Notes: generated from the letters alone by a model not told the origin. A stretch of 64,000 nucleotides of DNA from Diabrotica undecimpunctata (GCF_040954645.1 NC_092805.1:19246741-19310740); one strand, 5' to 3'; shown: positions 33,599 through 43,834, numbered from the stretch's first letter. Translations and numbers: made by a program.

Positions 33599-33669
33599 GT
33601 GCTTGTAATGTTGCCCTTTTAAGGGTTTTTATAAAATAAAATATACCCACATACAAAGACTAACCTCTT

Positions 33670-34479
33670 TTTTTTTTTTTTAAATAAATATTGAATAGCC
33701 AATGATTGTGATTTTATACGCCAGTAACAACGTTTGTATGGCTAGTAACGGTGTAGTTTTATAAGTTTTTAAATTTGTTAATTTTTAATATACATTATTA
33801 TTTTTGCCCAAAATAAAATATATTATATATAATTAAATTATAAATTTATAATATTTGAAGTTTCATTGTTACTAAAAACCCTTACAAAATATTTCACTTT
33901 AAAATATATCAATTTCTAATCATTTTAACTCAATTCACAATCCCTTAAGCGGCCAATGACTGTACCCGTTGGCCGTTACCCTAATTAATTAATTTTTGTC
34001 AAAATACAATTTAATTCACTTCTTAATAACCCACAAAATACTTTTCAACTTACAATACTGTTATTGGTAAATAAATTGCCGATGACCTCTGCTTCTTTCC
34101 AAAAATAGTCCAAATCCATGTTGAAGAAATATAAAAGTTAACTACACTAACACAAACAGTTTCAAATTAAAGCTATCCGAAAATATACCGTCGAATTTTA
34201 AAGTACCTGAAAGAATGAACTTAATTTTTTGGTTGATGCAGGATTTTGTCAAAATCTTCCTAAAAACCGGTGTAAACAATTTAATTAATCTTATTTGCAT
34301 ATGAATTAGTAATCGATTAAAATAATTTTAAAGGTAATATTTTGGTACTTCCCGAAATGTCAAAAAACAGGTTTAGAAAAAATGTAAATTAAAAACTTTT
34401 TTTCTGATGTGAAGTGATTCTTAACATTATCGCATTTAATTAATGCTAATCAAGCATAAAAAAGAAAATATATTATCAC
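33670..34479. other. AT-rich spacer, no gene seen
   Basis: No coding blocks or clear repeats. Confidence 0.5.
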
Positions 34480-34830
34480 AGTCATCATCATACAGCCTTC
34501 CTTTGCGCCCATATTTGTACATAGGTCTTATAATATTTCCCATTTATTTTTATTGTAAGCTGTTGACATCTAATTCATTGAGATTATCTTTATGTTATCT
34601 ACCCATCAAATGGGAGGTCTTCTTTGTCTCCATTTCAGAGTCTTCCTCATCTACCTCCCATCCCGCAATTGTACTACATGTCCCTCTAATCATTTAAACC
34701 TTGTAATGCATTCCAAAACATCAGCTGACTTTATTCGTATCTTTCGCTGTCTCTCAGTGTTAGGAAAAGTATTCAGCGTTCCATTTTTCTTGGCACTTTT
34801 TATTGATACATTGGCGCTTCTTACCGGAGG
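34480..34830 (-). pseudogene. LINE C-terminal tail fragment
   Basis: Minus-strand blocks KSADVLECITRFK, GDKEDLPFDG and a terminal NKWEIL...GAKEGCMMM near 34490, followed by a CAT-rich tail. These match the decayed end of an RTE-like ORF2 (usually LKW, GRPP.RW, and a final YVQQW). Several stops. Confidence 0.5.
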
Positions 34831-34849
34831 AGATTAACGACTTTATTAA

Positions 34850-35928
34850 AAACAGTTAGCCAAGGAAAGCACCTGAATCAGATCAAATAACCATCTTTGA
34901 AATATCGAGATTTGCTTACTTCCAGCAATCAGCAATATTGTGAAAAGAGTCTGAGCAGACTCCAAGCAGAAACAGACAGGCTAGTTATAATTACAGAAGC
35001 ACAGTTTGAATTCCGATCAGAACACTCCAACGAGTTACAAGTACTCAAATTACCGAAGTACATTGCAGCCGGCGACAAACAATACACGTAAGCATAGCCT
35101 TTGATAGAGTCAACCATAAAGGGCTAATTTACAAAATAAGAGGCTATGGATACACCGGGGCAATGACGAGACTGATCTCTTCATATTTGGGCAACCGGAT
35201 ACTCAGAGTTCGAATAGGATAAGTCCTGTCCGAATTTGGAAACACGGAGGCTGGAGTACCACAGGTAGCAATCCTGTCACTACTACTGTATACAATATAT
35301 ACCGCTGATGTTTCAAGAGTACCTGGAACTCTACTCAGCCTTTATGCCAACGCACGGCGACGGCGGTCAAACATAGAAATGTAGCCTTAAACTCCAAGAA
35401 AATGCAAGCAGTGCTCTTTAAAAATAGACATCATCAGCCAGAGAAACAATTGACAGTGCAAAATAATCCCATCGAATGTAAAAGCAAAGCTAAATACCTG
35501 GGAGTATAATGGACAAAGAATTAACCTTTAAACAACACGTAGACGCCACAAAACATAAAACCAACATGACAAAAGCGTCATTAAGAGAAACGTAGGTGGA
35601 AGAAGCAAACTAAAAACGAAAACAAAGAAAAAATTAATAAATAACATCATATTACCGATCTAATATACGCATCTCTTGCATGGGGACACGTCTGTAAAGC
35701 AACTAAAAAATACATCCAAGCGGCTCACAACATCACAAGCGAGATACATCGCTGAAAATTTTTTATTCAGAAAACTGTAATAAGTCAGTGTGACCGATAT
35801 AATGACAGAAAAACCAGAATAAAATTTAAGACTGGAGAATCTACTAAAACTGGAGAACCACTTAAGTCTCATACTGAGAGAGATAATGAGATTTGATGCA
35901 TTGCAGTGATGGAAACAAGCGTCCGAAG

Positions 35929-35930
<2 letters not shown>
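34850..35930 (+). pseudogene. Jockey-type RT pseudogene
   Basis: Frames on the plus strand give SIAFDRVNHKGLIYKIRGYG (motif A and following, 35085-35145), YTGAMTRLISSYLGNRILRV and GVPQVAILSLLLYTIYTADV (motif B, near 35255), then LLSLYANARRRR, where YADD is lost. The tail has KSKAKYLGV-like and [14 protein letters not shown] blocks. This is a Jockey-clade RT, related to but more decayed than that at 23343. It is cut by a (TA)n run at 35931. Confidence 0.75.

Positions 35931-36021
<91 letters not shown>
35931..36021. repeat. (TA)n microsatellite
   Basis: About 45 TA units; the ORF running through it (Tyr-Ile repeats) is an artefact. Confidence 0.95.
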
Positions 36022-36022
<1 letters not shown>

Positions 36023-36362
36023 CCACGGATCGTTCGTAGGTCTATCAATGCAGGCAGTCACAACCACTGTGTACGCTCACTAATAAGATTTTCTTTCAGA
36101 ACATCCTACAAAAAAAATATACAAAAAACATCAACAAAAACCGGCACAAGTCACCAAAAAAATTGAGATCCAAAAAACCCGGGCACGTAGGACCTAAACC
36201 GTCGAGCACCAAGTCTCCGAAATGGACGTAGCCCAGAGCAGAGACTTGAGGCCCAGTAATCAATTTCAGATTCGCGGATAAGTCACAAGAGGATAGCAGA
36301 AAAAAAGAGAGGTTTGAGTTTTTCTTAGATAACCTAAATGGCAACGTAAGACTCCCACTAGG
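36022..36362. other. Spacer, unassigned
   Basis: Higher GC than its surroundings; no family recognised. Confidence 0.4.
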
Positions 36363-36579
36363 GGTTACTACTGCCCCTCAGACGATGTCTGAATAGGTTC
36401 TAGATGGCAACTAATTAAAATGATAGATTTGAACGACAACGTTGCTGGCTAGTGTCATATTACGACATATACTATAAGTTACATTGACTGCTTTTTTCAT
36501 TGGTCCTTTTAAAAATTGTCATTTTAATTAGTTGCCATCTAGAACCCATTCAGGCATCGTCTGAGGGTCAGTAGCAACC
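36363..36579. mobile_element. MITE-like inverted-repeat element (~217 bp)
   Basis: 36363-36425 and 36518-36579 are inverted copies (about 57 of 63 positions), sharing ccctcagacgatg and ggttctagatggcaac. The ~92-bp centre is unique. No ORF. No clear TSD. Confidence 0.8.
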
Positions 36580-36599
36580 AAGTCAGAGTAGATGAGAGA

Positions 36600-36760
36600 T
36601 AAGATACAAAAGACACAAAAAGAATAACCAAAAGAAAAAGAGGCCGATCAAGAAAAAGTTGGATAAATCAAATTGTAAAAGCACGTAAATCCAGAGGGAT
36701 GAACTGCACAGAAAGAAAAATGTTATCCAGAAAAAAAATGGAAAAGATATTCTTTTTTTC
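36600..36760 (+). pseudogene. LINE C-terminal tail scrap
   Basis: Reads ITKRKRGRSRKSWINQIVK, the GRPRKRW.D-type basic block at LINE ORF2 ends. Very short. Confidence 0.4.
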
Positions 36761-37039
36761 TATTATTTTTTGTTTATAGTGTTGCCCAAATGCAAGAACA
36801 AAAAGAGACTCAAGGTCTCGGTCTTTGTCTTGGTCTTGCGCCAATACACCTGGTCTTGGTCTTGGTATTGCGTTTCCAGTCTTGGTCTTGGTTTTGCAGC
36901 AGGAGTCTTGCAAGTCTCGCAGTTACCCATTAGCTTGTTGCTATTTATTAAACGTTACTTTAGATCTTAGAACAACGTACCAGAGTAGGTACATTTTAAG
37001 CTTGAATTAACATAGACATAATAAAGGCCAACCAAATTA

Positions 37040-37145
37040 ATAAATGTCTAAACAACTGGCACCGGGTGAGGTTTGAACCCACGATTTAAGCGATCCGTGA
37101 CTATGCTCTAACTAACTGAGCTATCTATTATGTCCCACGGGAAAC
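37040..37145 (-). repeat. tRNA-derived SINE or tRNA pseudogene
   Basis: The minus strand carries an A-box-like tagctcagttagttagagc and a B-box gggttcaaacctc at the usual spacing. D- and T-arm stems are formed. The anticodon arm and acceptor stem are poor and no CCA-type end is evident, so it is a pol III-type SINE head rather than a working tRNA. Confidence 0.6.
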
Positions 37146-37449
37146 AATCTATTTCTTAATAAACTTTTGCATTGAATAAGCTTAAATGTGTTAAAACATA
37201 GTTAAAATACAGAAAAACCAAATTAATGACATAAAGTTGACTGTATTTTAAGATTAGATGAAAAACAGTTATTACATTAGACTCGAAGGAAAAGTCAATT
37301 GGGAATGAAGTTTAGAAAAAAAGTAACTACTCGTTACTTTGTGTCGGACATGACGATGAAAAGAAAACTGAAATATATATTGACGGAAAATTCATTGTTA
37401 AAGTTACAATATTTTCAAAAAGTGTTTAAATAGAGAACGTAAATAAGTT

Positions 37450-37660
37450 AATAAAATCAATAGAAAGTACGACATTTAAAGAGTTTCATCATCTATTTGC
37501 TAATCTAATTATGCATCCTGATAAATTTCGAGAATATTTTCGGATGTCTTTAGAAACAATCGACTATATCCAGAGACGCATAACTCCTTTTGTAAAGAAA
37601 ATGAACACAAACTAAAGGAAACCAATACGCGTTAAAGAACGGCTTACAATAACTTTAAGG
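37450..37660 (+). pseudogene. PIF/Harbinger (HARBI1-like) transposase N-terminal exon
   Basis: The translation from about 37470 gives KEFHHLFANLIMHPDKFREY, then FRMSLETIDYIQ and, after a TAA, RKPIRVKERLTITLR. This is the N-terminal signature of HARBI1-type nucleases. The exon ends at a GTAAGC that looks like a splice donor. The catalytic DDE exon was not found downstream, so it is a remnant. Confidence 0.65.
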
Positions 37661-37794
37661 TAAGCTTGAATATTAAAATAGTGCACCGAATATTTTCATA
37701 AATCTACCAAAAAAATACAGATAATTTGCGCTATACAGATAATTTGAGATAATGCACTCTCAATGGTGCAACTATTATAATGCGTATAAAAAAT

Positions 37795-37895
37795 ACATAA
37801 TAAAAATCACTTGTAACTCCTCTGCAACCTCAACCCATAATTTATTCACCTTGTCTCTCGTTTTATCGCTCGCTAGACATGCGACTACTGGCGAT
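37795..37895 (-). pseudogene. MADF/Myb-like fragment of the Harbinger accessory protein (tentative)
   Basis: The minus strand reads TRDKVNKLWVEVAEELQ, similar to the helix of a MADF or Myb-like domain. PIF/Harbinger elements usually carry such a second protein in the opposite direction. Very short, so tentative. Confidence 0.35.
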
Positions 37896-38545
37896 GGAAT
37901 CAAACATTCTTGAAAACCAAACCTAAGCGCATACTAGCCGCTACTAGCATCGCATCGCATTGCACTAAATTGCGCGCTATTTGAACAAGACGCTTAAGAT
38001 ACAAGTGTTTGATATCATCGCATAGCAAAGCATCGCACGCTGATCGCGCCATAATAGTCTGTGTGAACGTACACTAAGTAGGTACCGAATACAAAACCGA
38101 AAATTATATATCGTTACTTTAAATATTTTGGTATTTTGACGAAGAAGAAGTCGTCTGCTGGAAAAGAATGTACAAAATATTGTATTTTTACATTGTCATT
38201 ATGACCTCCGAGTACGTGTCAAATCTGTCAAGTGTTCTTTTAATGCATATTTTGATTCGCTATGTATGTTAATGGTATTGTTCGTAATGCGCAAAGTCCA
38301 ATTTTCCAAATTTTTGTTACATTTTTTTTTTGCATCTCATATACACGAACTACTATACTAGCTAAAACTACACTCAGTCCTAACTGCAAGACGCAAGAGC
38401 CTCGCAGTCTTAGTCTTGTTCTTGCTCAAATCTTGCACGGTCAGTCTTGGTCTTGGTCTTGCTAAAATTAGGCGGTCTTGGTCTTGGTCTTGGTCTTGCG
38501 AAAATGCAAGAACAAGACCAAGACTGCAAGGCCAATACCGATTTT

Positions 38546-39384
38546 GAGCAAAACTAATTGTTTATGCTTATAATTTTTACTTCTGTGTAGTTCATCACCA
38601 ACAACAAATCAGAAATCAACAAAAAGAAATTAAAAAGAAGAACTACGTTTACAGTATGGCATTACTGCGTTGGATGCCATAACTAAAACAATGTTTAAAC
38701 AAGATAGAAATATTACAAAAAATAATACCAATAATAAAAACAGATTCATTAATTTCCAAATCAACTTTTTGATGTAAATTAAGCATATTTACAGTTACAG
38801 TAGCTTGATATATATTTTAAAAAATCGTGAATCGATTAGCTTTTTTCGACACAAACATTCTACAAGATTCACAAATTAGAATACGTCGCAATTTCCATGT
38901 AGGTATGCAAAAATGTATTGGTCAACGTTCTTTTACTTACCTGAAGCAAAAAATTTATAATTTATTGCCTCAACCTTATAAATTTTATTTACTTTAAATA
39001 ACCAACATTAAACTGTTCAAAAGTTATACTAGAAATTGTTTATTATTGCGGATTGCACGGTTCACTCACCAACATATTTAATTAATACGGCGTAGTATCC
39101 AACTCCTGGTGTTCGTACATTATAACGCTAAGGTTAAAATTGCTATTTAATCTTAGTTTTATTTAGATTAAATTTTACAGTAAGTATTACTACGTAATTA
39201 GTTTCTAAAGATATAAGTTCAATCTGTAACACCAAACAAAATATACTTACTCTAACAGAACTAATTAATAATAATGAATGTTTAATAATATTAGTTGGCA
39301 ACTAAATATTGGGACATGGAAGGAATTTTTATTTTTAATAGTATCATCGCCCTTTACGGCCACTCGAAATCGGTTGGGCATTTA
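38546..39384. other. AT-rich spacer, no gene seen
   Basis: No coding signal. Confidence 0.5.
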
Positions 39385-39393
39385 CTGGACTAT
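39385..39393 (+). repeat. 9-bp target-site duplication, left
   Basis: ctggactat, repeated at 40609-40617. Confidence 0.8.
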
Positions 39394-40608
39394 CTTCTTC
39401 TTCAAGTGCCATCTCCGCGGCGGAGGTCGGCAATGATCATAGCTATTCGGACTTTTGAGACGGCTGCTCTGAAATGTTCATTTGATGTACATTCATACCA
39501 CTCTCTCAGGTTGCGCAGCCATGACATTCTACGCCTCCCTATGCTTCTCTTTCCTTGGATCTTTCCCTGCATGATCAGTTGGAGCAAGGTGTATTTCTCT
39601 CCACGTGTAATATGTCCGAGATATTCCAATTTTTTTGTTTTTATTGAATTTAAAATTTCCATTTCTTTGTTCATCCTTCTCAGAACCTCTTTGTTTGTGA
39701 CGTGTTCTGTCCATGATATTTTCAGAATTCTTCTGTACACCCACAGCTCAAATGATTCCAGTTTTTTCATTGATGTAGCATTCAAGGTTCAAGATTCCAT
39801 TCCATAAAATAAGGTCGAAAAAACATAGCACCTCTCCAACCTAACTCTTAGTTTCAGTTTTAAATCCTGGTACATAGAACTCTTCTCATTTTGTTGAAAT
39901 TTGCTCTAGCCTTTTCTATTCTTATTTTTATCTCCTGATTGTAATCATTTGTGGAGTTAATCATTGTTCCCAGGTATGCATATTTGTCCACTTGTTCGAC
40001 GTTGGTTTCGTTTATTAGAAGATTCTCGTTATTTCTTTGAGTTTTCGATATTCTCATAAATTTCGTCTTCTTGGCATTTATTGTTAGACCATACTCTTTT
40101 CCATACTCTGCTATTCTGGTCACCAGTCTCTGAAGATCTTCAATGTTTTCGGCTAAAATCACAGTGTCGTCCGCATATCTAATGTTGTTAATGGGAACTC
40201 CATTTACCTTTATTCCAGCTGTTTCACCCTCAAGAGCTTTTTTCAGGACCTCTTCGGAGTAGGCGTTGAAAACAATTGGCGACAATACGCATCCCTGTCT
40301 TACTCCACATCTAATTTCAATTTCTTCTGACAGCTGTTCGTTAACACGTACTTTTGCTCGCTGTTTATAGTATAAATTTGATATGATCCTGAGGTCGTTG
40401 TAGTCAATCTTCTTTGATTTCAGGACATTCATTAAATGTTTATGTCGTACTTTATCGAATGCTTTATTATAGTCAATAAAACATGCGTATATATCTTGAT
40501 TGACGTCCAGGCATCTTTGTATTAGTATATTAAGTGAAAAAAGAGCTTCACGTGTTCCTAGGCCTTTGCGGAAACCAAATTGTGTATTATTAACGTCTAT
40601 GTCCAGTC
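39394..40608 (-). mobile_element. RTE-like LINE (GAA-tail family), 5'-truncated, 9-bp TSD
   Basis: Same 3' terminus as 6609-8224 (minus strand ending GAAGAAGAAG). The left junction is at cttcttcttcaagtgccatc. The 5' truncation lies just upstream of RT. Confidence 0.87.
39394..40608 (-). pseudogene. LINE RT and C-terminal domain, nearly intact
   Basis: From 40600: TQFGFRKGLGTREALFS, then motif A FIDYNKAFDKVRH, 40432-39860 open with GVRQGCVLSPIVFNAYSEEV and the catalytic NIRYADDTVILAEN, YAYLGTMINSTNDYN; then after a frameshift near 39865, 39785-39402 with ELWVYRRILKISWTEHVTN and GRRRMSWLRNLREWYEC. All RT motifs are readable and the catalytic Asp pair is intact, but a frameshift or stop separates the RT from the C-terminal domain. 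It lacks the endonuclease. Confidence 0.87.
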
Positions 40609-40617
40609 CTGGACTAT
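40609..40617 (+). repeat. 9-bp target-site duplication, right
   Basis: Exact match to 39385-39393. Confidence 0.8.
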
Positions 40618-40639
40618 AGATCTGCTCTATTTAAAGGTA

Positions 40640-41045
40640 ATCTTATTGCAAACCTGCTTTATTTTGGCTTTAAGTTTGTGTAAAATCCGTTGTGGGTTAA
40701 TCGTTAGTGCCGGTTTTATGGTATACTGTTTCAATGACATTTACGTCAGGACGTCTACTCCCATGCCTTCGCATTTTCTTTTTCATGTAGTCAAGGCTTT
40801 CTCTAAGTATATTTTGAATAGGGTTGGGATGTGGAACAACAATGCAGGAGCCCTTTTGTTGTGGTGAAGTCTCCTATGATTCTTGTTCCCATTTTAATGA
40901 ACACTTTATTTTCTTTATACAGAGCTTTTGTAGCTTCTGTGAGTTCCGTCTTTATTTCTAATTTGTACATTGCCTCCCATAGTTCTGACCTTGGTACAGA
41001 GTCATAAACCTTTCTCAGGTCCACAAATGCCAAATTTATATTTCT
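40640..41045 (-). pseudogene. LINE RT fragment
   Basis: 41033-40803 reads MAFVDLRKVYDSVPRSELWE and KTELTEATKALYKENKVFIK, then TTKGLLHCCSTSQPYSKY, and beyond it KRKCEGMGV. This matches, block for block, the ORF at 2816-4435 (motif A through the GMG region), with motif B damaged and motif C lost. Confidence 0.7.
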
Positions 41046-41189
41046 ATTTATATTATCTCAATATTCCAATCATTGGAGGGGGATTTCTGTGGCAATATTT
41101 CTTTTATAAGCTGCTGTAATGCTATTATGGTATCGATAATAATCCTGCTTTAGTTTCAGAGTTATTTTAATGATACTTAGAACACATTA

Positions 41190-41640
41190 GAGGATACGTA
41201 CGACTTTTTAATTTAAAATATTTTTGTAGTACTTCAATTCTATTGAGTTATGTATTCGACTCTCCACCCCAATTTATGATTTCACATGTGATTCAAGATC
41301 CCATCATTGTTTGGCATAACAGATGAAGGTTTTTATGTTAATTATCTTTGTTAAGATATTCAAATTTTTAGGCAAACATCCTTAGTATATTTACGGTTTG
41401 ATGGATATGGTGGTTCTATCTGAGGTGATTATCCTATATTATACCGAAATATTCGACTTTATTCGTTAATTCATTATTTTTATTAAAAAAAACTTTAGTA
41501 TTAATTTGCGTCTCTAGTTTGTGGTAGTTCGGTAAATCATATTCGTAGCTTGGTATTGGCAAGAAAACTGTTTTGGTGTAATTTATTGTAAGTAGCTTAG
41601 TATATGCTGAAAGTAAATCATATTTTAGGTAAACTAAAGT
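41190..41640 (-). pseudogene. LINE RT thumb/C-terminal fragment (another family)
   Basis: Minus-strand blocks NNELINKVEYFGI, NHHIHQTVNIL and a decayed WGGESNT-like piece resemble the post-palm region of CR1/Jockey-type LINEs. Many stops. Confidence 0.4.
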
Positions 41641-42487
41641 TTTATTTTGAGGTTGCAGTTATTAATATGGCAGGATAAGTAAAATTCTTTGTTATTATCT
41701 CTAGCTTTTGGAAAATTTATTTGCTTCTTCAGGATATGCTGAAATATAGCTATAATTATTTTATCAGTAAGTAAATACAATGAAATTAAAATGAAAAAAC
41801 ATTGTATAAAACAAGCACAAAAACTTACAACATGAGGTTAATCCATTAAAGTTTGAACATAATAAAGCTTTAAACTTATTAAAATTAAATTCTTATTAAA
41901 TTAGCAATTACAATGTCTTAATTTTATTTAATTTGAGTGAACATGATTGATAATTATTATTTTGATGTTTGATTATGTCAGAAAGAAAATCGTTTCTGTT
42001 TATTATAATTTTCGTTGTTGATAACTAGTTTTCGACTGTTATATGGCTGCGTACTATCCATAATAGACTGATGAAATATTTAACTTGTTATCTGATTATT
42101 TAAACAAAAAAGTAAAGTGGCGCCAAATTTGAATACTTAAATTTTTTGAATTTAGTCAGGAAAGTTTAATATTAGTGAATTATTTTTTTTTTGTGTAAGA
42201 GAGAATGTAATTGTAGATATTGCTTAGTTTATCAATATCAGTTTTGTTACTAACACATTGATATTTATTTATGCATACCATTTCTAAGAATTCTCTTTTA
42301 TTTAATTGGTTTTCATGACTTCATCTTGGTTTCGTTGAAATTAAATGAATGATTCTTACTAGTTTCATGATCTTTTACTGCAGATGTATTTTTATTATTT
42401 CTGAGGTCACTTTTATGTGATGTGAGTCTGTCTATTAGATTTCTAGATGTGTGTCCGATGTATCACTTATTACAATTTTCGCATGGT

Positions 42488-42500
42488 ATTCTATAAATGA
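42488..42500 (+). repeat. 13-bp TSD, left (one mismatch)
   Basis: attctataaatga, repeated as attctataaacga at 42663-42675. Confidence 0.7.
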
Positions 42501-42662
42501 TCGAAATGAGTGGAAGAAAATTGTAATGAAAGCCAAGTCATACAACAAACTTTGACAACATACAAGTGGAATGCAGAGTGATTTACCGCAAAAAGCGAAT
42601 CAGAGAGCTCTAAGTAAGAGCTGCAAACATCCCACCCTGAATGAAAAGCCCTGATGATGATG
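42501..42662 (+). mobile_element. Very short LINE 3'-end insertion with (GAT)n tail
   Basis: 162 bp between near-identical 13-bp repeats. The plus strand reads DRNEWKKIVMKAKSY, the last helix of a LINE ORF2, then a stop, and ends in ctgatgatgatg. The Penelope-like frame closes across it. Confidence 0.7.
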
Positions 42663-42675
42663 ATTCTATAAACGA
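42663..42675 (+). repeat. 13-bp TSD, right (one mismatch)
   Basis: Pairs with 42488-42500. Confidence 0.7.
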
Positions 42676-42836
42676 CATTTGAGATTTCCATAATACTAAC
42701 TTGTGATTTTTTCGTGTATACAATTTAGCCAATGTTTTAATATTTTTAGTTGCAATTTTAATCTGAGAATAGTTAGCAGACTTCAGTTAGCTTGGATGTT
42801 AATGTTGGTATGTAAGGTAGTGACGTGAAAGTAATA

Positions 42837-42837
<1 letters not shown>

Positions 42838-42867
<30 letters not shown>
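42838..42867. repeat. (TA)n microsatellite, short
   Basis: About 14 TA units. Confidence 0.85.
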
Positions 42868-42870
<3 letters not shown>

Positions 42871-42936
42871 AAAAAGTATTGTACCAAGTATCGTATTATC
42901 TAAATTAATACAAAAACCCTATGGTCCTACATCACA

Positions 42937-42968
42937 GAACATTTTCGGAATAACTATTCCATCATCAG
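42937..42968 (-). ncRNA. Hammerhead-ribozyme-like core (palindrome 2, left arm)
   Basis: Minus strand: CTGATGA, U, GGAAT/AUUCC stem with an AGTT loop, GAA, AATGTT, C. Relative to the first palindrome the last stem pair changed from C-G to U-A, a compensatory change. Confidence 0.4.
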
Positions 42969-43086
42969 TGCTATCTGGATTTAAATATTTGAAGCCACTA
43001 AATATGTGGGCAAAAATCCTTAAACTACATTTAAAGGCTTTTGCCGCTCATATTAAGTGGCTTCAAATATGTAAATCCAGATAGCA

Positions 43087-43118
43087 CTGATGATGGAATA
43101 GTTAATCCGAAAAAATTC
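43087..43118 (+). ncRNA. Degenerate hammerhead-like core (palindrome 2, right arm)
   Basis: CTGATGA and the 5' stem are intact, but the 3' stem strand is mutated (taatcc) and helix III reads AAAATT, so this arm is probably inactive. Confidence 0.25.
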
Positions 43119-43150
43119 TGTGATGTAACCCAATACGATTTTGATATTAA

Positions 43151-43511
43151 TATATCTTTTATAAAAGAATTTTTTTAAATAAAAATTTTTGAAAATCACC
43201 AAAGTAGAAATACTAAGATTTCTATTGACGAAACCAAAATTCAGATCTTTGCTTTAATCCGTGCCTTCTATAAATTGCAAGGCAAAAAAGACGATGCTAA
43301 AGATGTAAGAGGGAAAATCTAAAAGTTGCATTTCACAACATATCTCCTCTTTTAAGCAAAAATCCTTAGCGGATTGGTTTCTTCTACTTATAAAATGTAA
43401 ACCGTAAAGCTATTTCATTGTTGCTTCTTTTGACGACAAAGTTTTCATTTAACTTTTAGAGCTTCTATACCAGCCGCTTTGATTCTTCCTAATTATTTCG
43501 GCTATTAATAA
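43151..43511. other. Spacer, no gene seen
   Basis: No recognisable blocks. Confidence 0.45.
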
Positions 43512-43720
43512 AGGGCTCTTCTTCTCATGGCGCCGTCTCCTTTCGAATGTTGGCGATTCAAATGGCAATTTGGAAACTGCTGCGAGCGGTCGAACCATCT
43601 CCTGAGGTCCTTCAGCCATGAGTTCTGGCGCGTTCCTACTAATCTTTTGGACATAGTTAAAGGCTGTTGCCAACAGATCGCGTGAGAATGCGATTTGTCT
43701 GATGAAAACAAATCTCATTA
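43512..43720 (-). pseudogene. RTE-like LINE C-terminal tail
   Basis: The minus strand reads KRLVGTRQNSWLKDLRRWFD and KGDGAMRRRA, the final basic block of the GAA-tail family (compare NLREW and RRGDGT in the copies at 6609 and 39394). The 3' end again runs into GAGAAGAAGAGC. No RT. Confidence 0.6.
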
Positions 43721-43834
43721 TTTGATACCATTAACGTCAAAATAGGTCCAATAACAACTGAGGTATCACGAAATGTCCTTTTGAGAATGCCACCCTCTTT
43801 ATTTTTTTATGGTAACATATTTCCTCTCCCCATG

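Larger units (their letters stand above)
33423..33668. repeat. Near-perfect palindromic repeat (119-bp arms)
   Basis: Arm 33423-33541 is the reverse complement of arm 33550-33668 with very few mismatches and an 8-bp spacer. The arms carry hammerhead-like motifs on opposite strands. No ORF. The right side is followed by a T-run. Confidence 0.92.
36785..38545 (+). mobile_element. Probable PIF/Harbinger remnant with hexamer-rich ends
   Basis: A Harbinger-type transposase exon lies between two arrays of the hexamer GTCTTG/CAAGAC (36793-36925 and 38385-38530). Each array contains a short palindromic unit joining ggtcttgcg and atgcaagaac. I infer that both arrays belong to one element or a pair of related insertions; exact ends and TSD are unclear. 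A tRNA-like SINE sits inside. Confidence 0.45.
42080..42800 (-). pseudogene. Penelope-like element: linker and GIY-YIG endonuclease, interrupted
   Basis: Minus-strand order: IKIATKNIKTLAKLYTRKNH (RT-to-endonuclease linker, about 42770-42710), NVVYRIPCENCNK then YIGHTSRNLIDR (GIY-YIG core with Cys pair, Tyr-Ile-Gly and Arg), SHKSDLRNNKN, an H-containing SKNHSFNF segment, and EMVCINKYQCVSNKTDIDKL, NIYNYIL at the C-terminus (about 42290-42190). Penelope-like elements encode an RT fused to this GIY-YIG nuclease. Two or three frameshifts or stops and a 162-bp LINE insertion break it. The RT domain is absent. The second hammerhead-like palindrome lies just upstream on this strand. Confidence 0.75.
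42904..43150. repeat. Second palindromic repeat (~118-bp arms) with hammerhead-like cores
   Basis: 42904-43021 and 43033-43150 are inverted copies, with about 15% mismatches. They share the stem-loop and core motif with the palindrome at 33423-33668, although the outer sequences of the two palindromes differ. Confidence 0.88.

Noticed and set aside
35660..36067. ORFs of alternating Tyr and Ile through TA tracts (also 49348-49542, 54877-55083, 56098-56304)
   Set aside because: They are translations of (TA)n microsatellites, not genes.
42005..42080. Possible third hammerhead-like motif (minus strand GAAAACTAGTT after a stem-loop)
   Set aside because: A palindromic helix III-like AACTAGTT follows GAA, but the CUGANGA box is not recognisable, so I do not call it.
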